Positions 24,432-32,367 of a DNA stretch of 64,000 nucleotides are shown piece after piece (the first letter of the stretch is position 1; every line of letters begins with the position of its first letter). Source of the DNA: Streptomyces luteolifulvus (GTDB lineage: Bacteria > Actinomycetota > Actinomycetes > Streptomycetales > Streptomycetaceae); contig NZ_VZRB01000020.1 in assembly GCF_008806595.1 (NCBI RefSeq), positions 99,081-163,080 of the forward strand, written 5' to 3'. The position numbers and the translations under genes are program-made. Under the pieces are notes generated by a model that did not search any database, was not told the DNA's origin, and was given only the letters and a program-made list of their open reading frames with translations.

Positions 24432-25256
24432 ATGAGTACGACAGGTGCGACCGCCGATCCGCTCGCAGCCCTGGGCTCGCTGCCCGGCGTGGCCGAGTCC
24501 GTCGAGTCCGTGCGCAAGTCCGTGGACCGGGTCTACGGGCACCGGGTCATGCGGCGGCGCAGCAACGAGATCACGGCCGAGGCCGCCCTGCGTGGCTCCC
24601 GCGGTTCCGCGGCACTGTCCGGTGCGGACTGGGCCCTCGAAGAGGTGCGCCGGCGCACCGACTTCAGCGGTGACGACGAGGCGCGTGTGGTGGGCGCGTC
24701 CCTTCGGCTGAGCGCGGAGGCGGGCCAGCTGCTGTCCATCTGGCGGCAGTCGCCGCTGCGGGTGCTGGCCCGGCTGCACCTGGTCGCGGCCGCGGGCACC
24801 GGCGACGAGGTCGGGCGGCCGCGCCAGGACGGTGAGCCGGTCGACGAGCCGCTGGTCGAGCTTCCGCTGCCGGATGCCGCCGAGGTGTCCGGCCGTCTCG
24901 AAGGGCTCTCCGAGCTGATCATCGCGGGCAGTTCGGCCCCGGCGCTGGTCATGGCCGCCGTCGTGCACGGCGAACTGCTCGCGCTGCGCCCCTTCGCCTC
25001 CCACAACGGCCTGGTCGCGCGCGCGGCCGAGCGCATCGTCCTGGTGGGCAGCGGTCTCGACCCCAAGTCCGTCTGTCCGGCGGAGGTCGGCCACGCCGAG
25101 CTGGGCCGGACCGCGTATCTCGCCGCCCTCGACGGCTATGTCTCCGGCATCCCGGAGGGGATGGCCGCCTGGATCGCCCACTGCGGCAAGGCGGTCGAAC
25201 TTGGGGCGCGTGAGTCGACGGCGGTGTGCGAGGCGTTGCAGCGCGGGGCGGCGTGA
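24432..25256 (+). CDS. Fic/DOC-like fold protein of unknown function
   Basis: A 274-residue, mostly helical protein starting MSTTGATADPLAALGS. Its C-terminal half contains HGELLALRPFASHNGLVARAAERIVL, which lines up with the Fic motif (HPFxxGNGRxxR) but has Arg-Pro-Phe in place of His-Pro-Phe and lacks the glycine before Asn-Gly. Loss of the catalytic histidine makes AMP-transferase activity unlikely. Streptomyces orthologues are labelled oxidoreductase in some genomes, which the sequence does not support. It is divergent from the CooC-like gene and convergent with the HAD gene across the presumed small RNA. Confidence 0.7.
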   Translation: MSTTGATADPLAALGSLPGVAESVESVRKSVDRVYGHRVMRRRSNEITAEAALRGSRGSAALSGADWALEEVRRRTDFSGDDEARVVGASLRLSAEAGQLLSIWRQSPLRVLARLHLVAAAGTGDEVGRPRQDGEPVDEPLVELPLPDAAEVSGRLEGLSELIIAGSSAPALVMAAVVHGELLALRPFASHNGLVARAAERIVLVGSGLDPKSVCPAEVGHAELGRTAYLAALDGYVSGIPEGMAAWIAHCGKAVELGARESTAVCEALQRGAA

Positions 25257-25314
25257 CGCGCGTGGTGTAACGCAAGCCGTGTAACGCGGAAAGGCCCCCG
25301 GGAGGAGGCCTCAC

Positions 25315-25494
25315 AGGGTTGCGGCGGTACGAGAATTCGCACCGCCGCTGGCATGTCCACCGGGTTACCAAGCGTCCTCGATATCTCGCCCATCAGGCCG
25401 GGAACTTTGCCCGTCACCTGGTGCGGCTGGCCCGTAATCGACGGGTCGACGTCGCGTGGGTGCCCGGTGTTCATGCTCGGTCCGTGGGGCCAGT
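25315..25494 (-). ncRNA. Putative 6S-like small RNA
   Basis: On the minus strand TAAAAT (25501-25506) could serve as a -10 element for a transcript starting near 25494. About 190 nt could fold into a rod. Arms 25463-25476 and 25351-25364 pair as 5 bp, a 2x2 mismatch, then 7 bp. A smaller hairpin (CCCGT-CGATT-ACGGG) forms the head, and a GC-rich hairpin at 25321-25348 lies at the 3' end. From memory, a 6S-type RNA (scr3559) was reported in S. coelicolor between the orthologues of these two flanking genes. Strand, ends and the 6S identity are inferred; the -35 region is poor. Confidence 0.45.
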
Positions 25495-25559
25495 TTGCGT
25501 ATTTTAAGGTGATCCTCTCGGACGTCCTTGGTCTCGCGGGCCGTTAACCCCTTTGTACT

Positions 25560-25600
25560 CCAGGCCCTGAGCAAGCGGAAGGCCTGGCTGCACTTCTTTA
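25560..25600 (+). terminator. Hairpin with trailing T-rich stretch
   Basis: CCAGGCC (25560-25566) pairs with GGCCTGG (25581-25587), followed on the plus strand by ctgcacttctttacctt. It could end transcripts coming from the Fic-like gene. Confidence 0.5.
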
Positions 25601-25673
25601 CCTTTAAGTTCAAACACGTACTAATCCGGCGCGGGAATTCCGAACGAGGGTCGGGAGGTGGCGAAATGGCAGG

Positions 25674-26495
25674 TCAGGCCGCCGCCGCGCGACGCCGGCT
25701 CGCGTACCAGACCAGTCCCGCGGTGGCCGCCGCGGCGCCTATGGCGGCGGCCGCGACGAGCGCCGGACGGGGCGGTACGGAGAACGCGGGGAGCCTCTTC
25801 TTCAGCCGCACCGGGCGGTGGAAGTCGAGGATCGGCCACCCGCGCGCGACGGCCTCGCGGCGCAGCGCCCGGTCCGGGTTCACGGCGTGGGGCAGGCCGA
25901 CGGCCTCCAGCATCGGCAGGTCGGTCGCCGAGTCGCTGTAGGCGTAACAGCGTTCGAGGTCGTACCCCTCGGACTCGGCCAGCTCCCTGATCGCCTCCGC
26001 CTTCGTCGGGCCGTAGGCGTAGTACTCCACCTCTCCGGTGAAGCAGCCGTCCTCGCCGACCACCATCCGGGTCGCCACCACGCGGTCGGCGCCGAGGAGT
26101 TCGCCGATCGGCTCGACCACCTCGGCGCCCGACGTGGACACGATCACCACGTCCCGTCCGGCGGTGTGGTGCTCCTCGATGAGCGAGGCCGCCTCGTCGT
26201 AGATGATCGGGTCGATGATGTCGTGCAGCGTCTCGGCGACGATCTCCTTGACCTGCTGGACGTTCCAGCCACGGCACAACGCGGAGAGGTACTTCCGCAT
26301 GCGCTCGATCTGGTCGTGGTCCGCGTCGCCGGCGAGGAAGACGAACTGGGCATATGCGGTACGCAAGGCGGCCCTGCGGTTGATCAGTCCGCCTTGGTAG
26401 AAGGACTTGCTGAACGTGAGCGTGCTCGACTTCGCAATGACCGTCTTGTCCAGGTCAAAGAAGGCCGCTGTGCGGGGCAAGGAGTGGTTTTCCAC
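25674..26495 (-). CDS. HAD-superfamily phosphatase with C-terminal membrane anchor
   Basis: A HAD subfamily IB (SerB-like) hydrolase of about 273 residues. Motif I is AAFFDLDKTVIAKSS, motif II VIVSTSGAE, and motif III/IV AYSDSATDLPMLEAVG, so all catalytic groups are present. The C-terminus has a single hydrophobic helix (ALVAAAAIGAAAATAGLVWYA) and then an Arg-rich end, suggesting a tail anchor. I chose the GTG at 26495 (ENHSLPRTAAFF); an ATG at 26519 would add eight residues. Streptomyces orthologues carry the label morphological differentiation-associated protein. The substrate is unknown. The equivalent position in mycobacteria is also a HAD gene next to ssd and the tad genes. Confidence 0.88.
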   Translation of the reverse strand: MENHSLPRTAAFFDLDKTVIAKSSTLTFSKSFYQGGLINRRAALRTAYAQFVFLAGDADHDQIERMRKYLSALCRGWNVQQVKEIVAETLHDIIDPIIYDEAASLIEEHHTAGRDVVIVSTSGAEVVEPIGELLGADRVVATRMVVGEDGCFTGEVEYYAYGPTKAEAIRELAESEGYDLERCYAYSDSATDLPMLEAVGLPHAVNPDRALRREAVARGWPILDFHRPVRLKKRLPAFSVPPRPALVAAAAIGAAAATAGLVWYASRRRAAAA

Positions 26496-27090
26496 GCCCC
26501 GAGCATAGGCGCAGCCCATTCGGCGTAAGGTAGGCGCGTGGGTTTGCCTGAGAGGCCTCTCGGGTACACCATGGAAGTCACGGATCGTTCGCGACCGTGC
26601 TAACCCGGTCCGACTCCTCCCCCCCCGAGTCGGCCGTGGAGACGACCCCCGCTCTCCCCCCCGGCGGGGGTCGTCGCATGTCCGGGTGGGTTTGCCCCTT
26701 TCTGCGCGCGGCCGCGGCGTCGACGCCGGGCCGTCGGGGCCGTCGTCTCCGAACGCCCATGATCCGTCACCGTGGGTAGTTGCCGTTCCGCTCTGCCGGA
26801 GTCGCACACGAGGCAGTACACGAGTCACTGGTTTGGGTGACGGCGATATTCACAACTGCCGAGTTGTCCACAGTTATCGACCAAGATCCACACGATTTCC
26901 GGGTTCGTCGCACCGTGATTCCAACGCGTCCTGCGGGTGCCGACTCATTGGCCGGTTCCAGTAAGTCGGTCGCGTTTGGCCGGTTCGTATCGGCCGTTCA
27001 TATGGAGGCCGGTTGCCGGTTCTTCACACGTTTGGGAATCGCGGGGCCGCAGGGGCGCTGCGAGAGATGCAGCGAAGGGGGATGGAAACC
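26496..27090. promoter_or_regulatory. Divergent region between HAD gene and tad cluster
   Basis: A gap of 595 bp. Near the HAD start is a perfect 12-bp palindrome GAGAGGCCTCTC (26550-26561). Further on, a 12-bp stem (26641-26652 with 26664-26675) closes an 11-nt loop. At 26864-26872 is TTGTCCACA, the preferred Streptomyces DnaA box, followed by AGATCCACA about 18 bp later. No convincing gene is seen. The region should hold the promoters for both flanking operons. Confidence 0.5.
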
Positions 27091-28188
27091 GTGGCCGGAT
27101 CCGTCACACACGATCCGCCGCCCGCCGCCTCAGGGCGGCAGGGCACACCACTGATCGTGACCGAGGACGACGAACTGCTCGACGACCTGCTGCGCCTGTG
27201 CGCGGCAGCCGGCGCCACACCCGAGGTCCATCGGTTCGTGCACGACAGCAGTTGGGAGGCCGCACCGCTGGTCCTGGTCGGCGACGATGCCGCGCGGCGG
27301 GTGCGCGGGGCCGCGCGCAGACGTGGAGTGGTGCTGGTCGGCCGTGACCAGGACGACTCCGGGGTCTGGCGGCGAGCCGTGGAGATCGGCGCCGACCACG
27401 TCCTGATGCTGCCCGACGGTGAGCAGTGGCTGGTCGACCGTATCGCCGACGTGGCCGAGGGGGTCGGCCGGCCGGCCCTCACCGTCGGCGTCATCGGCGG
27501 CCGGGGAGGGGCCGGAGCGTCCACGCTGGCCTGCGGACTCGCCGTCGCCTCCGCGCGCGAGGGACTGCGCACCCTGCTCGTGGACGCCGATCCGTTGGGC
27601 GGCGGACTCGACGTACTCCTCGGCGGGGAGACCGCCGAGGGGCTGCGGTGGCCCGCGTTCGCCGCCTCGCGCGGCAGGGTCGGCTCGGGCGCCCTGGAGG
27701 AGTCGCTGCCGCGGCTGCACTCGCTCAGGGTCCTCAGCTGGGACCGCGGGGACTACGTGGCCGTCCCGCCGCAGGCCGTGCGGGCGGTGCTCGCCGCCGC
27801 GAGACGGCGGGGCGGCACGGTGGTCGTCGACCTGCCGCGCCGTGTGGACGACGGCGTCGCCGAGGTTCTCGCCCAGCTCGACGTGGGGCTCCTCGTGGTC
27901 CCCGCCGAACTGCGCTCCGTCGCGGCCGCCGCCCGTGTGGCCTCCGCCGTCGGCATGGTCCTGCGCGATCTGCGGGTGGCGGTACGCGGTCCGTATGCGC
28001 CCGGGCTGGACGACCGCGAGGTGGCCCGGCTGCTCGGGCTCCCCCTGGCCGGTGAGGTACCCGTCGAGTCCGCACTGCTGCGCCCGGACGGGGGCAAGGA
28101 GCCGCCTGCCGCGGCGGCCCGCGGTCCGCTCGCGCGCTTCTGCAAGGGGTTCTGGGAGCGGGCGCTGCTGGAGGCGGGTGCGGCATGA
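27091..28188 (+). CDS. CpaE/Ssd-like septum-site or Tad-localising ATPase
   Basis: A 365-residue protein with an N-terminal receiver-like region (PLIVTEDDELLDDLLRLCAAAGATPEV) and a C-terminal MinD/ParA-like ATPase domain (VGVIGGRGGAGASTLACGLAVASA, LLVDADPLGGGLDVLLGG). The Walker A has Ala-Ser where Lys-Thr is usual (GGAGAST), as in CpaE-like actinobacterial proteins called Ssd. I chose the GTG at 27091 because AAGGGGG lies nine bases upstream; an ATG at 27082 is too close to that site. It heads the tad cluster and overlaps tadA by four bases. In mycobacteria Ssd overproduction blocks septation; in Tad systems CpaE places the pilus machine. Confidence 0.88.
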   Translation: MAGSVTHDPPPAASGRQGTPLIVTEDDELLDDLLRLCAAAGATPEVHRFVHDSSWEAAPLVLVGDDAARRVRGAARRRGVVLVGRDQDDSGVWRRAVEIGADHVLMLPDGEQWLVDRIADVAEGVGRPALTVGVIGGRGGAGASTLACGLAVASAREGLRTLLVDADPLGGGLDVLLGGETAEGLRWPAFAASRGRVGSGALEESLPRLHSLRVLSWDRGDYVAVPPQAVRAVLAAARRRGGTVVVDLPRRVDDGVAEVLAQLDVGLLVVPAELRSVAAAARVASAVGMVLRDLRVAVRGPYAPGLDDREVARLLGLPLAGEVPVESALLRPDGGKEPPAAAARGPLARFCKGFWERALLEAGAA

Positions 28189-29639
28189 ACACGGTCTCCG
28201 GGCTTGAGCGGGCGGGGAGTTCGACGGGTGCCGCGGGCGGTGGGGCGGCCGGTCGGGGCGTGCCTTCGGCGAGGGCGTCAGGCATGTCTTCGGGGATGCC
28301 TCCAGGAATGCCATCTCGGATGCCTCCAGGAATGCCTTCTGGGATGTCTCCAGGGATGTCTTCGGGGCTGCTGAACGGCGTGCGGCGGTGGCTGGCCGAG
28401 AGCGGGGCCGAGCCGACACCAGCGCGTGTGGCGCAGGCGTTGCGGGAGCAGGGGCGGGTGCTCGGGGATGCCGAAGTCCTCGGCGCGGCTGAACAGTTGC
28501 GGTCGGAGCTGGTGGGCACGGGCCCGCTGGAGCCGCTCCTCGCCGATCCGTCGGTGACCGATGTGCTGGTCTCGGCCCCGGACCGGGTCTGGGTGGACCG
28601 AGGCGGCGGACTGGAGCTGACCGGCGTCCGCTTCCCCGACGCCGCGGCCGTACGACGCCTCGCGCAGCGCCTGGCCGCGGTGGCCGGACGCCGCCTGGAC
28701 GACGCACGGCCCTGGGCCGACGCGAGGCTGCCCGACGGGACCCGGCTGCACGCGGTGCTGCCGCCGGTCGCCGTGGGCTGCACCTGTCTGTCGCTGCGCG
28801 TCGTACGACCGCGTGCGTTCACGCTCGACGAACTGGTGGCCGCGGGCACGGTGCCGCCCGGCGGGGACCGGGTGCTGCGGGCGCTGCTCGACGCGCGCTT
28901 GTCCTTCCTCATCAGTGGCGGCACCGGAAGCGGCAAGACAACCCTGCTGAGTGCGTTGCTGGGGCTCGTCGGCCCGGGTGAGCGGATCGTGCTCGCCGAG
29001 GACTCGGCGGAGCTGCGGCCGGACCATCCGCATGTCGTCCGGCTGGAGAGCAGACCCGCCAACCAGGAGGGCGCGGGGCTCGTCACGCTCCAGGACCTGG
29101 TGCGGCAGGCGCTGCGGATGCGGCCGGACCGGCTGGTCGTGGGGGAGGTGCGAGGGCCCGAAGTGGTGCATCTGCTGGCCGCGTTGAACACGGGCCACGA
29201 GGGCGGGTGCGGAACCGTGCACGCCAACGCGGCGGCTGATGTACCGGCTCGGTTGGAGGCCCTGGGCACCGCGGCGGGGCTCGACCGGGCCGCACTGCAC
29301 AGCCAGTTGGCGGCAGCGCTGTCCGTGGTCCTGCACCTGGTGCGCGACCGGGCCGGTCGGCGGCGGATCGCCGAGGTGCATGTGCTGGAACGGGACCCTT
29401 CCGGGCTGGTGCGGACGGTACCGGCGCTGCGGTGGGGCGCGGAGGCGTTCGTCGGCGAGCGGGGGTGGGAGCGGCTGCGGGGGCTGCTTCGGAGCGGGGG
29501 GAGCGGGCCGGGGTGCGGGGGCGGTGAGTCGGCGGGCAACGGCCGCGGACTGCTGGGTGTCGGCGGTGAGGCCGGCGGTGAGGTCGGCTTCGGGCGCGGT
29601 GAGTCGGCGTGGGAGAGGGGCGGTGACCGGGATGAGTGA
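28185..29639 (+). CDS. tadA: TadA/CpaF-type secretion ATPase
   Basis: A 484-residue type II/IV secretion ATPase that powers Tad pilus assembly. After an unusual Met-rich N-terminal repeat (see separate entry) come the N-terminal helical region, the conserved VTDVLVSAPDRVWVD strand, Walker A (SGGTGSGKTTLLSALL), the Asp box (VLAEDSAELRP), and Walker B with the HEG motif (NTGHEGGCGTVHANAA). Its start overlaps the end of the CpaE-like gene (28185-28188) and its end overlaps the TadB-like start, so the cluster is translated as a coupled operon. The C-terminal 60 residues are Gly-rich and poorly conserved. Confidence 0.93.
   Translation: MNTVSGLERAGSSTGAAGGGAAGRGVPSARASGMSSGMPPGMPSRMPPGMPSGMSPGMSSGLLNGVRRWLAESGAEPTPARVAQALREQGRVLGDAEVLGAAEQLRSELVGTGPLEPLLADPSVTDVLVSAPDRVWVDRGGGLELTGVRFPDAAAVRRLAQRLAAVAGRRLDDARPWADARLPDGTRLHAVLPPVAVGCTCLSLRVVRPRAFTLDELVAAGTVPPGGDRVLRALLDARLSFLISGGTGSGKTTLLSALLGLVGPGERIVLAEDSAELRPDHPHVVRLESRPANQEGAGLVTLQDLVRQALRMRPDRLVVGEVRGPEVVHLLAALNTGHEGGCGTVHANAAADVPARLEALGTAAGLDRAALHSQLAAALSVVLHLVRDRAGRRRIAEVHVLERDPSGLVRTVPALRWGAEAFVGERGWERLRGLLRSGGSGPGCGGGESAGNGRGLLGVGGEAGGEVGFGRGESAWERGGDRDE
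28281..28364. repeat. 12-bp repeat encoding (G-M-x-x)7 in TadA
   Basis: Seven tandem 12-bp units encode GMSS, GMPP, GMPS, RMPP, GMPS, GMSP and GMSS at residues 33-60 of the TadA-like protein. The unit reads roughly ggratgyctyca. It has fewer G/C third positions than the rest of the gene, suggesting recent expansion. The stretch lies in the disordered N-terminal extension, before the conserved ATPase. Confidence 0.9.
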
Positions 29640-30495
29640 GACGGCGATGGGAGCGGCCGTGGTGTGCGCCGGAGCGGCGGCCTGGCTGCTCGGCGGGAGG
29701 CACTTCGGGGCTGCCCGGCGGGCCCACCTGCTGCTGGCCGGTAGCGGAACGGTGGGGGTCGGTCCGCCGGCCCGGCGGCAACTGGCCGACGGGCTGCGAC
29801 GGGTCCGTGGGCGGCTGCGGGCCGAGTGGTGGTCACTGGCCGCCGGTCTGGTCCTCGCCCTGCTGGGCGCCTCCGTGCTGCCGGCCGTCGCGGGGGCGGC
29901 CGGTGTGCCGCTGCTGCGACGGGTGCGGCTGGCCGCTCAGGACCGGCGCGCCCGGGAGCGCCGGGGCGACGCGGTGATCGCGCTGTGCGGGGCGCTCGCC
30001 GGGGAGGTGCGCGCCGGACGGCAGCCCGGCGAGGCGCTGCTGCTTGCCGCCCGGGACGCCGGCGGGCTCGGTGACGGCCAGGCGGCCGTGCTCGCGGCGG
30101 CGCGGTTCGGCGGCGATGTCCCGGGCGCACTTGCGGCGGCGGCACGTCAGCCGGGTGCCGAAGGGCTGCTGGGCCTCGCGGCGTGCTGGCGGGTGGCAGT
30201 GGACCAGGGCGCCGGACTCGCCGCCGGACTCGACCGGCTCGAAGGGGCGCTGCGCGCCGAACGAGACCAACGAGCCGATCTGCGCGCCCAGTTGGCGGGA
30301 GCGCGCGCCACGGCCCTGATGCTCGCCGGGCTGCCCGTCCTGGGCCTGGTGCCCGGAGTGGCTCTGGGCGCCGATCCGCTGCATGTGCTGCTGCACACCG
30401 GGGCGGGGCTGGGCTGCCTGCTGGCCGGCGGTCTGCTGGAGGGCCTGGGGATGTGGTGGGCGATGCGGATCGTACGGAGAGCGGAGGCGGTGTGA
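29632..30495 (+). CDS. TadB-like membrane protein
   Basis: A 287-residue type II secretion F-domain protein. Hydrophobic segments lie near residues 5-20, 62-92 and 225-275. The GspF-type central domain includes LCGALAGEVRAGRQPGEALLLAARD and GLLGLAACWRVAVDQGAGLAAGLDRL. It forms the inner-membrane platform of the Tad machine with TadC. The ATG at 29632 overlaps the tadA stop; a GTG at 29623 is also possible. The stop overlaps the GTG of the TadC-like gene (30492-30495). Confidence 0.87.
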   Translation: MSETAMGAAVVCAGAAAWLLGGRHFGAARRAHLLLAGSGTVGVGPPARRQLADGLRRVRGRLRAEWWSLAAGLVLALLGASVLPAVAGAAGVPLLRRVRLAAQDRRARERRGDAVIALCGALAGEVRAGRQPGEALLLAARDAGGLGDGQAAVLAAARFGGDVPGALAAAARQPGAEGLLGLAACWRVAVDQGAGLAAGLDRLEGALRAERDQRADLRAQLAGARATALMLAGLPVLGLVPGVALGADPLHVLLHTGAGLGCLLAGGLLEGLGMWWAMRIVRRAEAV

Positions 30496-31277
30496 GCGCG
30501 GAGGTTGTCCACAGGCTGGGGGCGGTCATGGGGGTTCTGCTGGTCCTCGGGTGGCTGATCCGGTGGTTCCGGGCGGTACGGCATGAACGCAGGGTGCGGC
30601 GGCGACTGGCCGGAATGCTGGTCGGCGAGGAGATGACGGCCGGACCGCGATTCGACCTGCGGGACGCCGGGAGACGGTGGCTGCCGGGAGTGGGAGCGGT
30701 GTGTGCCGGATGGGTCCTGGTCGGCGGTGTCGCCGGTGCCGGGGTAGGGCTGGGGATCGCGGTCGGGCTCTGGCGGTGGAGTCTGCGTCGGACGGCGGCC
30801 GGAGTCGCGGAGGAACGTGACGCGGGCGCGGCTCGACGGCAACTTCCGCTGGCCTCGGACCTCTTGGCGGCCTGCATCGCCGCGGGTGCCGGTCCGGTGA
30901 TCGCGGCGCAGGCCGTGGGGGAGGCCCTGGGCGGCCCCGTCGGGGAGGGGCTGGCTCGCGGCGCGGCGGAGGTGCGGCTCGGCGGCGAGCCGGCCGAAGC
31001 CTGGCGCACGCTCGCCTCGATACCGGGCGCCGAGGCCCTGGCGCGACTGCTGGAACGGGCCGACGTGTCCGGGCTTCCCGCCGCCGGACCGGTCGCCCGG
31101 CTGGCCGCGGACGCCCGCGCGGAGTGGGCCCGCACCGCCACGGCACGGGCACGGCGGGCTGCCGTGATGGTCACCGCACCGGTCGGGCTGTGCTTCCTGC
31201 CCGCGTTCATCGCGGTGGGGGTGCTGCCCGTGGTGATCGGACTTGCGGGTGGCGTGCTGGGAGGAGGAGGTGGATGA
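30492..31277 (+). CDS. TadC-like membrane protein
   Basis: A 261-residue GspF-domain protein with membrane helices near residues 10-25, 58-85 and 225-258. The F domain contains LPLASDLLAACIAAGAGPVIAAQAVGEALGGPVGEGL and a second conserved stretch AEAWRTLASIPGAEALARLLERA. It begins at a GTG overlapping the TadB-like stop. It is the second platform protein of the Tad system. A 91-bp gap then separates it from the pilin-like gene. Confidence 0.87.
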   Translation: MSAEVVHRLGAVMGVLLVLGWLIRWFRAVRHERRVRRRLAGMLVGEEMTAGPRFDLRDAGRRWLPGVGAVCAGWVLVGGVAGAGVGLGIAVGLWRWSLRRTAAGVAEERDAGAARRQLPLASDLLAACIAAGAGPVIAAQAVGEALGGPVGEGLARGAAEVRLGGEPAEAWRTLASIPGAEALARLLERADVSGLPAAGPVARLAADARAEWARTATARARRAAVMVTAPVGLCFLPAFIAVGVLPVVIGLAGGVLGGGGG

Positions 31278-31368
31278 CCGGCGTGGGCCGACGGCCGGTG
31301 ATGGAGAGCCAGTAGTCGCAAGAGCTGTCAGAAGCGTGGCAACAGTACTGATCCTTACGGGGGTTGAG

Positions 31369-31578
31369 ATGAGCAAGGTAGTACGGGCGCGGTTGCGTGC
31401 CCTGGTGTGCAGGATGCGGGTGGCACGGAGGGACGCGGGGATGGTCACCTCCGAGTACGCGATGGGGATCGTCGCGGCGGTGGCGTTCGCCGTGGTCCTC
31501 TACAAGGTGGTGACGAGCGGGGCCGTCAGCGCGGAGCTCCAGGGCATCGTGAAGCGGGCGCTCGGTGCGCGGATGTGA
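31369..31578 (+). CDS. DUF4244 Flp-pilin-like small protein
   Basis: A 69-residue protein. A short basic leader is followed by DAGMVTSEYAMGIVAAVAFAVVLYKVVTSGAV, matching the DUF4244 family found in actinobacterial tad clusters. The Gly-Met-x-Thr-Ser-Glu-Tyr segment before one hydrophobic helix mirrors the prepilin cleavage region of Flp pilins (G/xxxxEY). So this is the likely major pilin-like subunit. A preceding ACGGGGG element five bases before the ATG may serve as the ribosome-binding site. It overlaps the next gene by 14 bases. Confidence 0.88.
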   Translation: MSKVVRARLRALVCRMRVARRDAGMVTSEYAMGIVAAVAFAVVLYKVVTSGAVSAELQGIVKRALGARM

Positions 31579-31930
31579 GCGGGAGACGGACCAGGGGTTC
31601 GTGACGGCGGAGTCGGCCGTGGTGCTGCCCGTGCTGGTCATGTTCGCGATGGCGCTGGTGTGGGGGCTGCTCGTGGTGGCCGCCCAGATCCAGTGCGTGG
31701 ACGCGGCCCGCACGGGGGCCCGCGCGGCAGCCCGGCAGGATCCGCCGGACGCGGTCGTGGAGCTCACCCGTGCGGCCGCACCGCGCGGAGCGAAGGTCAC
31801 GATCAGCCGGGAGGGGGACCAGGTCCGCGTGGCGGTCGTGGCCAAGCCGCCCGCGCTGAACGGCCTGCCCTTCGAGGTACGGGAGGAGGCCGTGGCGGCG
31901 GCGGAGGACACGGTGGGGGAGGGGAGATGA
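31565..31930 (+). CDS. TadE-like pseudopilin
   Basis: A 121-residue protein with an N-terminal segment GFVTAESAVVLPVLVMFAMALVWGLLVVAAQIQCVDAARTGARAAAR. The Glu five residues into the hydrophobic helix and the DAAR motif after it are the TadE hallmark. The rest is a small extracytoplasmic domain. The GTG at 31565 overlaps the pilin-like gene; an in-frame GTG at 31601 would shorten it by 12 residues. TadE proteins are minor pilins in Tad assemblies. Confidence 0.87.
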   Translation: MRGCERETDQGFVTAESAVVLPVLVMFAMALVWGLLVVAAQIQCVDAARTGARAAARQDPPDAVVELTRAAAPRGAKVTISREGDQVRVAVVAKPPALNGLPFEVREEAVAAAEDTVGEGR

Positions 31931-32367
31931 GACACGGTTGGGCCGTCCGGAGCAACGGCTGGGAGCCTGGGGCCGTCCGGCCGGGCGGTCGCATACTCGC
32001 TCTCGGCCGCCGCTGCGACCGTGGCTCCGCCACCGTCTGGAGCATCGGGGCGATCGCCGTCCTGTGTGTGGTGTTCGGTGTCGTGGTCGCGATGGGGCAG
32101 GCCGTCGTGATCCGGCACCGGGCGGCCGGCGGTGCGGATCTCGCCGCGCTCGCGGCGGCGGACCACTGGGCGGAGGGCGCAGCGGCCGCCTGTGCCCGCG
32201 CCGACCGGGTGGCTCGGGCACAGGGCGTGCGGCTCGTGCGCTGCGCGGTCGTGGGCGAGATCTCGGACGTGACGGCGGCGTCTGGACGGGGCCCGTTCGC
32301 GGCCGAGGTCAGAGCACGGGCGGGCCCTGCGGACGAGGCCTTGCCACCCGCGGCCCCTGCGGAATAG
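31927..32367 (+). CDS. TadE/TadG-like protein of the helicase/secretion neighbourhood
   Basis: A 146-residue protein with one membrane helix (GSATVWSIGAIAVLCVVFGVVVAMGQAVVIRHRAAGGADLAALAAADHWAEG). This matches the Rv3654c-type TadE-like family that is always found between the tad genes and a DEAH-type helicase in actinobacteria. The ATG overlaps the TadE stop. The C-terminus runs into the 30-bp minisatellite; its TAG stop sits where the next repeat unit has CAG, so the stop arose by one substitution in a repeat. Confidence 0.82.
   Translation: MRHGWAVRSNGWEPGAVRPGGRILALGRRCDRGSATVWSIGAIAVLCVVFGVVVAMGQAVVIRHRAAGGADLAALAAADHWAEGAAAACARADRVARAQGVRLVRCAVVGEISDVTAASGRGPFAAEVRARAGPADEALPPAAPAE

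Larger units (their letters stand above)
25257..25673. other. 417-bp convergent intergenic region with RNA-like structure
   Basis: This gap lies between two genes that point at each other, so no mRNA promoter is needed, yet it has an AT-rich block at 25,490-25,640 with promoter-like elements and several strong inverted repeats. It includes the putative 6S-like RNA and a separate hairpin at 25560-25587. Confidence 0.7.

Noticed and set aside
25136..25474. A 112-codon minus-strand frame in the convergent gap
   Set aside because: It overlaps the end of the Fic-like gene and the RNA-like structures, and its second half reads as antisense with no domain.
30500..30512. DnaA box in the TadC-like gene
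   Set aside because: A TTGTCCACA match lies inside coding sequence without a partner site, so it is probably chance.
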